Source of the DNA: Acidimicrobiia bacterium
GTDB lineage: Bacteria; Actinomycetota; Acidimicrobiia; Acidimicrobiales; Ilumatobacteraceae
Direction of reading: 5' to 3'
DNA: 10,807 bases
Assembly: GCA_013815505.1 (NCBI GenBank)
Contig: JACDGA010000033.1
Location: forward strand, 1-10,807
Position 1 is the stretch's first letter; each line of letters begins with the position of its first letter. The position numbers were made by a program, and so were the translations under genes. Of this stretch, positions 7,037-10,807 are shown piece after piece. The notes under the pieces were generated by a model, which saw only the letters and a program-made list of their open reading frames with translations, was not told the origin of the DNA and ran no database searches.

Positions 7037-7794
7037 GTGCTCGCACGCTGGACGCCGATCTCGAACGAGCGTGGGAGCGCTGGACGCGTCAGCGCGCCCC
7101 CGGCGCCCGCGAACAGTTGATCGTCCACTACAGCGCGCTCGTGAAGTTCGTCGCCGGTCGACTCGGCGTCGGCGATCACGCCGCGATCGATGCCAACGAC
7201 CTCGTCAGTGCCGGGATGCTCGGCCTCATCGACGCCATCGAGCGGTTCGATCCTGCGCACGGTGTGCGATTCGAGACGTTTGCCACCCCACGCATCCGTG
7301 GCGCGATCTACGACGGGCTGCGTCAACTCGACTGGGTGCCGCGTTCGGTGCGGGCGAGGGCGCGCCAGATCGAGCGTGCCATCGCCGACTTCGAGGGCAG
7401 CCAGGGTCGCTCGCCGTCCGAGCCCGAGCTCGCCTCGTCCTTGGGGCTCGACGACGATCAGCTCGCCGAGTGGATCGGGTCGGTGGCATCGACGGTCGTC
7501 GGCACGCTCGAGCACGCGCTCGAGGCGGGCGCCGAGCCGTCGTCGCTCGACGGTGGCGCACCCCAGCAGCCGGCGGCGCTCGTCGAGGCGCGAGAGCTGC
7601 GCACCGCGATGTTCCGTGCCCTGCGCACGCTTCCCGAGCGAGAGAAGCTCGTCGTCGCCCTGTACTTCGAAGAGGGGCTCACGTTGTCCGAGATCGGTGA
7701 CGTCCTCGGCGTGACGGAGAGTCGCGTGTCGCAGCTGCGCATCACGGCCGTGATGCGCCTGCGAGCGCGGCTGCACGCTGGCGGGCTCGTCTGA
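7033..7794 (+). CDS. whiG: RNA polymerase sigma factor of the FliA/WhiG group
   Basis: This 253-residue protein has region 2 (about 28-105), with the core-binding DLVSAGMLGLIDAIERFDP and the -10-recognising FETFATPRIRGAIYDGLRQ followed by WVPRSVR. Region 3 is about 108-155, and region 4 about 186-245, with the helix-turn-helix LTLSEIGDVLGVTESRVSQL. Length and motif layout match sigma-28-type factors: FliA controls flagellar genes, WhiG controls sporulation genes in Streptomyces. The symbol follows the Streptomyces order whiG-M23-rpsB. The target genes in this organism are unknown, and no anti-sigma gene is adjacent. The ATG overlaps the xerC stop, implying coupled translation. A FliA-type motility role is equally possible. 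Confidence 0.88.
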   Translation: MSARTLDADLERAWERWTRQRAPGAREQLIVHYSALVKFVAGRLGVGDHAAIDANDLVSAGMLGLIDAIERFDPAHGVRFETFATPRIRGAIYDGLRQLDWVPRSVRARARQIERAIADFEGSQGRSPSEPELASSLGLDDDQLAEWIGSVASTVVGTLEHALEAGAEPSSLDGGAPQQPAALVEARELRTAMFRALRTLPEREKLVVALYFEEGLTLSEIGDVLGVTESRVSQLRITAVMRLRARLHAGGLV

Positions 7795-7811
7795 CGACCT
7801 CGACGTCCACT

Positions 7812-7816
7812 GGAGG
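7812..7816 (+). promoter_or_regulatory. Shine-Dalgarno site of the M23 gene
   Basis: GGAGG, within TGGAGGAA, lies 9 nt before ATG at 7826. It is a strong site and fixes a start that yields an unusually short signal-like N-terminus. Confidence 0.7.
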
Positions 7817-7825
7817 AACCTTGCC

Positions 7826-8302
7826 ATGGCGGCACCGCTGTTCGGCCTGCTCGCTGCAGGCACCTGCTTCGTTGCGCCCGTCGATGCGCCCGTGACCGAT
7901 CCGTTCCGCCAACCCCCGTGTGAGTGGTGTGCGGGCAATCGTGGGATCGAGTTCGGTCCGACGACCGGGCACGAGGTCATCGCCGCCGCATCGGGAACGG
8001 TCACGTTCTCGGGCAGCGTCGCCGGCACCACGTATGTCGTGGTCCAGCATGCTGACGGCACTCGGACGACTTACGGGATGCTGGCTCGTGCCGAGGTCGG
8101 TCGTGGCGCGCACGTCGACGTCGGTGACCAGATCGCCGTCGCCGGGTCTCGGCTCCACTTCGGCTGGCGGGACGGTGATACCTACCTCGATCCGACCGGC
8201 GTGCTCGGCAGGCTCCAGCGCCGACCGAGGCTGATCCCGCTCGACGGCACAGCGCCGCGGACGGCACCGGACGGAGTTCGCTGCGTCGCCCGTGAGCCTT
8301 AG
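7826..8302 (+). CDS. M23/LytM-fold protein, probably catalytically altered
   Basis: This 158-residue protein has a LytM-like barrel: the GIEFGPTTGHEVIAAASGTVTFSG stretch at 40-63 (key GxxV-AAxxGxV pattern), VVVQHADGTRTTYGML at 71-86, and SRLHFGWRDGDTYLDP at 108-123. M23 endopeptidases bind zinc through HxxxD and the last His of HxH. Here the first motif reads NRGIE (N38, E42), and only H111 of the last motif remains, preceded by R109. It may be a non-catalytic LytM protein that binds or regulates wall enzymes. The first 20 residues are hydrophobic but lack basic residues, so export is likely but not clear. An M23 gene near rpsB is common in Actinobacteria. Its stop overlaps the stop of the convergent regulator gene. 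Confidence 0.85.
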   Translation: MAAPLFGLLAAGTCFVAPVDAPVTDPFRQPPCEWCAGNRGIEFGPTTGHEVIAAASGTVTFSGSVAGTTYVVVQHADGTRTTYGMLARAEVGRGAHVDVGDQIAVAGSRLHFGWRDGDTYLDPTGVLGRLQRRPRLIPLDGTAPRTAPDGVRCVAREP

Positions 8303-9087
8303 TCGCTTGCGCGGACGAGTCGAGCCGTCGCCTCGTCGGCGGGGTGGAACAGCTCGACGTGGAGCTCGTCGAGCGTGATGTCCACGGGCGTGCCGATCGT
8401 CGTGTTCGTCGAGAACCACGACTGCACACGGCCGCCGGTGCGCAGTCGGAGCGGAACGACCACGGACGGTGCACGGTCGCGTGCCCGCCAGGATCGTTCC
8501 AGGTGGACGACGTTGGGATACGCGCTGACGTCCTGAAGGAGCTCGCGCAGGCCCTGATCGCGGGTCGCGGCCACCTGCCGGGCAAGCGTGCCGAGCAGAT
8601 GCGTCGCCCACTCGTCGAGGTTCTCGATGTGGCGCGACATGCCGTCGGGATGGAGCGTGAGGCGGTACACGTTGAGCGGCGGACCGAGGAGGTGCTCGGC
8701 GACGCCGACCGTGAACGCCATCGCGCCGCGATTCACCATCACGGCGTTCCAGTGACGGTCGACGACGACAGCGGGGAACGGGTCGTGGGCCTCGATCAGC
8801 TGAGCCAGTGCGGCGCGCACGCTGGCGAGCGCGTCGGCATCGAGCGAGGTCGTGGAGTAGCGCGGTGCGTAGCCGGCGGCGAGGAGCATCGAGTTGCGTT
8901 CGCGCAGGGGCACGTCGAGGTGCTCGGCGAGGGCGAGCACCAGCTCCGGCGAGGGCTTTGACTTCCCGGTCTCGACGAAGCTCAGGTGGCGCGTCGAGAC
9001 GCCGACGTCGATGGCGAGATCCATCTGGCTGCGACGCCGGTCGAGACGCCAGTCGCGCAGCATGGAACCCACCATCACCGTCGGCAT
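8299..9087 (-). CDS. XRE-family regulator with MmyB-like ligand-binding domain
   Basis: The 262-residue protein has an N-terminal helix-turn-helix (about 8-62: LRDWRLDRRRSQMDLAIDVG, then STRHLSFVETGKSKPSPELV). A C-terminal MmyB-type PAS-like domain follows, beginning FPAVVVDRHWNAVMVNRGAM (104-123) and including LNVYRLTLHPDGMSRHIENL (138-157). Such regulators sense small, often lipid-like, ligands; the ligand here is unknown. ATG at 9087 is preferred over an upstream TTG at 9096 because a TAGCTT box lies exactly 7 nt before it and the TTG overlaps that box. It follows the NTF2-like gene by 10 nt on the same strand, so it can be co-transcribed or use its own promoter. It may bind the palindrome at 9553-9569, which is inference. 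Confidence 0.88.
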   Translation of the reverse strand: MPTVMVGSMLRDWRLDRRRSQMDLAIDVGVSTRHLSFVETGKSKPSPELVLALAEHLDVPLRERNSMLLAAGYAPRYSTTSLDADALASVRAALAQLIEAHDPFPAVVVDRHWNAVMVNRGAMAFTVGVAEHLLGPPLNVYRLTLHPDGMSRHIENLDEWATHLLGTLARQVAATRDQGLRELLQDVSAYPNVVHLERSWRARDRAPSVVVPLRLRTGGRVQSWFSTNTTIGTPVDITLDELHVELFHPADEATARLVRASD

Positions 9088-9094
9088 CCGTCGC

Positions 9095-9100
9095 AAGCTA
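9095..9100 (-). promoter_or_regulatory. -10 box of the XRE regulator, overlapping the upstream gene's stop codon
   Basis: On the minus strand TAGCTT is followed by 7 nt and ATG at 9087. The TAG of this box is also the stop codon of the NTF2-like gene. Confidence 0.5.
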
Positions 9101-9517
9101 TTCGGCTGCAGCGCCGGGTGTGCGCGCCGGCACGAAGCCGATGATGCGGTGCAACTTGCCGCCGGCGTCGAGCTTGGCGACGTCGAGACCTGCTATCGCC
9201 GGGTCCTCCCCCGGAAGGCCGAGCGCCCACTCGAAGCGGACGACGTCGTGGTGGAGGTCGACGTCGCTCGTCCGGCGCATCTCGAACCCCGGGAACTGCG
9301 CCTGCACGGCGGCGATCATCTCGCCGTAGGCCTCGAGGCCGTCGGACTCGAGCATCGGGTCGCGGTACCAGATGTCGTCGCCGAGGCTTGCGGAGCAGCG
9401 CTCGGCTCGAGCGGTGGGATCGGTCTCGTTCCACGTCGCGAGGTAGGCGTCGACGGCACTCGTCGCGGCGTCGAGGCTGGGTTGGGCTTCGGGTGCGGTG
9501 TTGGTCGTGTTGCTCAT
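9098..9517 (-). CDS. NTF2-like/SnoaL-like family protein
   Basis: The 139-residue product is the usual size for a single cone-shaped NTF2-like domain. Visible signs are the helix DAATSAVDAYLATWNETDP, then LGDDIWYRDPMLESDGLEAYGEMI, AQFPGFEMRRTSDVDLHHDVVRFEWAL, and a final strand LHRIIGFV. These folds serve as small-molecule enzymes (isomerases, cyclases, dehydratases) or as binding proteins; the residues seen do not choose between them. No signal peptide is seen, so it is likely cytoplasmic. The ATG at 9517 is preferred over one at 9529 because a box resembling -10 (CATGGT) sits 7 nt before it and overlaps the earlier ATG; both starts are in frame. It heads a two-gene unit with the XRE regulator. 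Confidence 0.82.
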   Translation of the reverse strand: MSNTTNTAPEAQPSLDAATSAVDAYLATWNETDPTARAERCSASLGDDIWYRDPMLESDGLEAYGEMIAAVQAQFPGFEMRRTSDVDLHHDVVRFEWALGLPGEDPAIAGLDVAKLDAGGKLHRIIGFVPARTPGAAAE

Positions 9518-9524
9518 GACGTCC

Positions 9525-9530
9525 ACCATG
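9525..9530 (-). promoter_or_regulatory. Possible -10 box of the NTF2-like gene
   Basis: CATGGT on the minus strand lies 7 nt before ATG at 9517. It has C in place of the first T of TAnnnT, so it is a weaker match than the other boxes. The palindrome at 9553-9569 begins 22 nt upstream of it, around or just behind the -35 region. Confidence 0.35.
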
Positions 9531-9552
9531 ACGGTGGCGGTGCACGATGGCG

Positions 9553-9569
9553 ATGACCTCTGAGGTCAT
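9553..9569. promoter_or_regulatory. Perfect 17-bp palindrome, likely regulator-binding site
   Basis: ATGACCTCTGAGGTCAT has two perfect 8-bp arms around a single T. It lies in the gap between the divergent NTF2-like gene and rpsB, 35 nt from the ATG at 9517. A short symmetric site with a one-base centre is typical of a dimeric repressor or activator. The XRE regulator encoded two genes along is the natural candidate to bind it, but this is inferred from proximity. Confidence 0.6.
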
Positions 9570-9614
9570 GCTCGTCCATGTCGAGGTCCTGCGCTGAGCT
9601 TCGGCTCCTCGCGG

Positions 9615-9620
9615 TACACT
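9615..9620 (+). promoter_or_regulatory. Possible -10 box of the rpsB promoter
   Basis: TACACT fits TAnnnT and would give a leader of roughly 115 nt before rpsB. No clear TTGACA-like -35 box is seen about 17 nt upstream. Confidence 0.4.
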
Positions 9621-9675
9621 GACTCGCCGCTCGGCAGGCGTCCGCCGGCCGGGCAGCCCATCCATCGAATCACTG

Positions 9676-9718
9676 GTATCTGCGCTCACTGCGGTCGCTC
9701 CGGCGCCGGCGCAGGTAC
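9676..9718 (+). other. Stem-loop in the rpsB leader
   Basis: GTATCTGCGC (9676-9685) pairs over all 10 positions with GCGCAGGTAC (9709-9718), with one G-U wobble, around a 23-nt GC-rich loop. It ends 25 nt before the rpsB start and upstream of the weak GAGAGA ribosome site (9735-9740). Ribosomal protein S2 autoregulates through its leader in E. coli, so this may be an S2-responsive element; that is inference. Confidence 0.45.
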
Positions 9719-9743
9719 ACAACCGCAGAAAGTAGAGAGACCC

Positions 9744-10807
9744 ATGGCTGTCATCACCATGCGGCAGATGCTCGAGGCAGGGGCCCACTTCGGCCACCAG
9801 ACCCGGCGTTGGAATCCGAAGATGAAGCGCTTCATCTTCGGTGAGCGCAACGGCATCTACATCATCGACCTCGAGCAGACGCTCGGCCGGGTCGACTCCG
9901 CCTACGGGTACGTGCGCGACCTCGTCGCCAGGGGCGGCACCCTGCTGTTCGTCGGCACGAAGAAGCAGGCGCAGGACCCGATCCGCAGCTACGCCGAGAA
10001 GTGCAACATGCCGTTCGTCAACGAACGCTGGCTCGGCGGGATGCTCACCAACTTCGACACGATTTCCAAGCGCATCGGCAAGATGCTCGAGTACGAGCGG
10101 ATGAAGTCGGCAGGCGACTTCGAGCAGATGCCGAAGAAGGAAGCGCTGATGCTAAGCCGCGAGCTCGAGAAGTTGCAGCGCAACCTCGGCGGTCTCCGTG
10201 GCATGAAGGCCCGCCCCGATGCGATCTTCGTGCTCGACACGAAGAAGGAGCACATCGCCGTCACCGAGGCGAACAAGCTCGGCATCCCCGTCGTCGCGGT
10301 CGTCGACACCAACGTCGACCCCGAGCTCGTCAATTACCCGATGCCGGGCAACGACGACGCCATCCGCGCCAACACGTTGTTCGCCCGTGTCATCGCCGAG
10401 GCCGTGATCGAGGGTCGCTACGTCGCCAACCGGCGAGCACCAGCCGCCGCCGAGCCGGCACCGCGCAGCGCCGAGGACGAGGCTGCGTTCGAAGCCGCAC
10501 AGGCCAACGCCCGCCGCCAGGCGGCCCAGGCCGCTGCCGACCGCGACGCGCGCTTCGCTGCCAGCAAGGTGGTCGCCGCCGACCAGGACTCGGCTCCCGC
10601 GAACGCACCGGCCGAGCCCGTCGAGGCCTCGACCGTCTCCGGCCCCGAAGCCGCAGAGGCCGACACCACCCCCGACGAAGTCGCCGCCGAAACAACCCCC
10701 AGCGACGAGACCGGCAGCACCGCCGGTGAAGATGTGAGCGACTCGTCGTCAGCTGCCGAGGGAAGCGCCAGCGACGAGGCAGAGACCGGCAGCACGGCCG
10801 GTGAAGA
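9744..10807 (+). CDS. rpsB: 30S ribosomal protein S2 (3' partial)
   Basis: S2 is a small-subunit protein that binds 16S rRNA near the head-body junction and helps recruit S1. The start MAVITMRQMLEAGAHFGHQT is diagnostic, as are RWNPKMKRFIFGERNGIYII, FVGTKKQAQ, RWLGGMLTNF, and the C-terminal core AIFVLDTKKE...IPVVAVVDTN. The conserved core ends near residue 230. At least 125 more residues follow before the window edge with no stop. They form an Ala-rich, charged, probably helical segment (about 230-280), then an acidic Ser/Thr/Glu/Asp-rich disordered tail with a 25-codon repeat. E. coli S2 has 241 residues; actinobacterial S2 often has a tail, but this one is long. tsf is expected just downstream but is outside the window. 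Confidence 0.97.
   Translation, partial: MAVITMRQMLEAGAHFGHQTRRWNPKMKRFIFGERNGIYIIDLEQTLGRVDSAYGYVRDLVARGGTLLFVGTKKQAQDPIRSYAEKCNMPFVNERWLGGMLTNFDTISKRIGKMLEYERMKSAGDFEQMPKKEALMLSRELEKLQRNLGGLRGMKARPDAIFVLDTKKEHIAVTEANKLGIPVVAVVDTNVDPELVNYPMPGNDDAIRANTLFARVIAEAVIEGRYVANRRAPAAAEPAPRSAEDEAAFEAAQANARRQAAQAAADRDARFAASKVVAADQDSAPANAPAEPVEASTVSGPEAAEADTTPDEVAAETTPSDETGSTAGEDVSDSSSAAEGSASDEAETGSTAGE
10707..10807 (+). repeat. 25-codon direct repeat inside the rpsB tail
   Basis: A 26-bp segment at 10707-10732 recurs at 10782-10807 with one mismatch, in the same frame, exactly 75 bp apart. Both copies encode ETGSTAGE. The second copy runs to the window edge, so further copies may follow. Confidence 0.75.
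10757..10778 (-). repeat. 22-bp inverted copy of the 52-bp intergenic repeat, within rpsB
   Basis: These 22 bases are the exact reverse complement of 2589-2610 in the second intergenic repeat copy. In rpsB they encode EGSASDE as part of the acidic tail. The element therefore occurs both between genes and inside a coding tail. Confidence 0.65.

Noticed and set aside
5524..7794. A 756-residue plus-strand frame ending in the sigma factor
   Set aside because: Only the part from 7033 is a recognisable protein. The upstream part is an Arg-rich shadow of dprA and xerC, and the ATGA overlap with xerC sets the true start.
9088..9096. TTG start at 9096 for the XRE regulator
   Set aside because: It lies on the -10 box and adds only three residues; ATG 9087 has the right spacing.
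9518..9529. Start of the NTF2-like gene at ATG 9529
   Set aside because: It is possible, but it overlaps the putative -10 box and has neither a Shine-Dalgarno site nor a box 7 nt upstream; ATG 9517 fits the local pattern better.

Overview
The window is a GC-rich piece of an actinobacterial chromosome. Several genes look leaderless: a TAnnnT -10 box lies 7 nt before the start codon. The neighbourhood (comM, dprA, xerC, a WhiG/FliA sigma factor, an M23 protein, rpsB) is typical of Actinobacteria. Protein style and the apparent absence of yraN/rnhB next to comM suggest Acidimicrobiia (Ilumatobacter-like). That placement is inference; no marker was searched.

Left part (1-3132). The C-terminal part of a secreted, membrane-anchored TIMP/netrin-like protein enters from the left edge. 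It appears to carry a one-base frameshift just before its final membrane helix, which falsely joins it to the next gene, a GNAT acetyltransferase. Convergent to the GNAT is a calcineurin-like metallophosphoesterase, which shares a 71-nt divergent promoter region with a stand-alone clpP. Between clpP and a convergent small putative lipoprotein gene lies a 52-bp tandem repeat.

Central block (3369-8302). comM, dprA, xerC and a WhiG/FliA-type sigma factor form a compact co-directional cluster concerned with DNA uptake/recombination, chromosome dimer resolution and transcription. comM/dprA and xerC/sigma overlap by ATGA, and xerC has its own leaderless promoter. An M23-fold (LytM) protein with an altered metal site follows.

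Right part (8299-10807). A two-gene minus-strand cassette (NTF2-like protein, then an XRE/MmyB-type regulator) sits between the M23 gene and rpsB. A perfect 17-bp palindrome, probably an operator, lies just upstream of the NTF2-like gene. rpsB runs off the right edge. It has a structured leader and a long acidic low-complexity C-terminal tail with a 25-codon repeat. The tail contains a 22-bp exact inverted match to the tandem repeat 8 kb away.

No tRNA, rRNA, CRISPR array, insertion sequence or origin was seen, and no gene-free gap exceeds 300 bases. Nothing here is clearly a new defence or mobile system. The most notable signals are the promoter pattern, the palindrome-regulated cassette, the dispersed repeat shared with rpsB, the frameshift and the degenerate M23 site.
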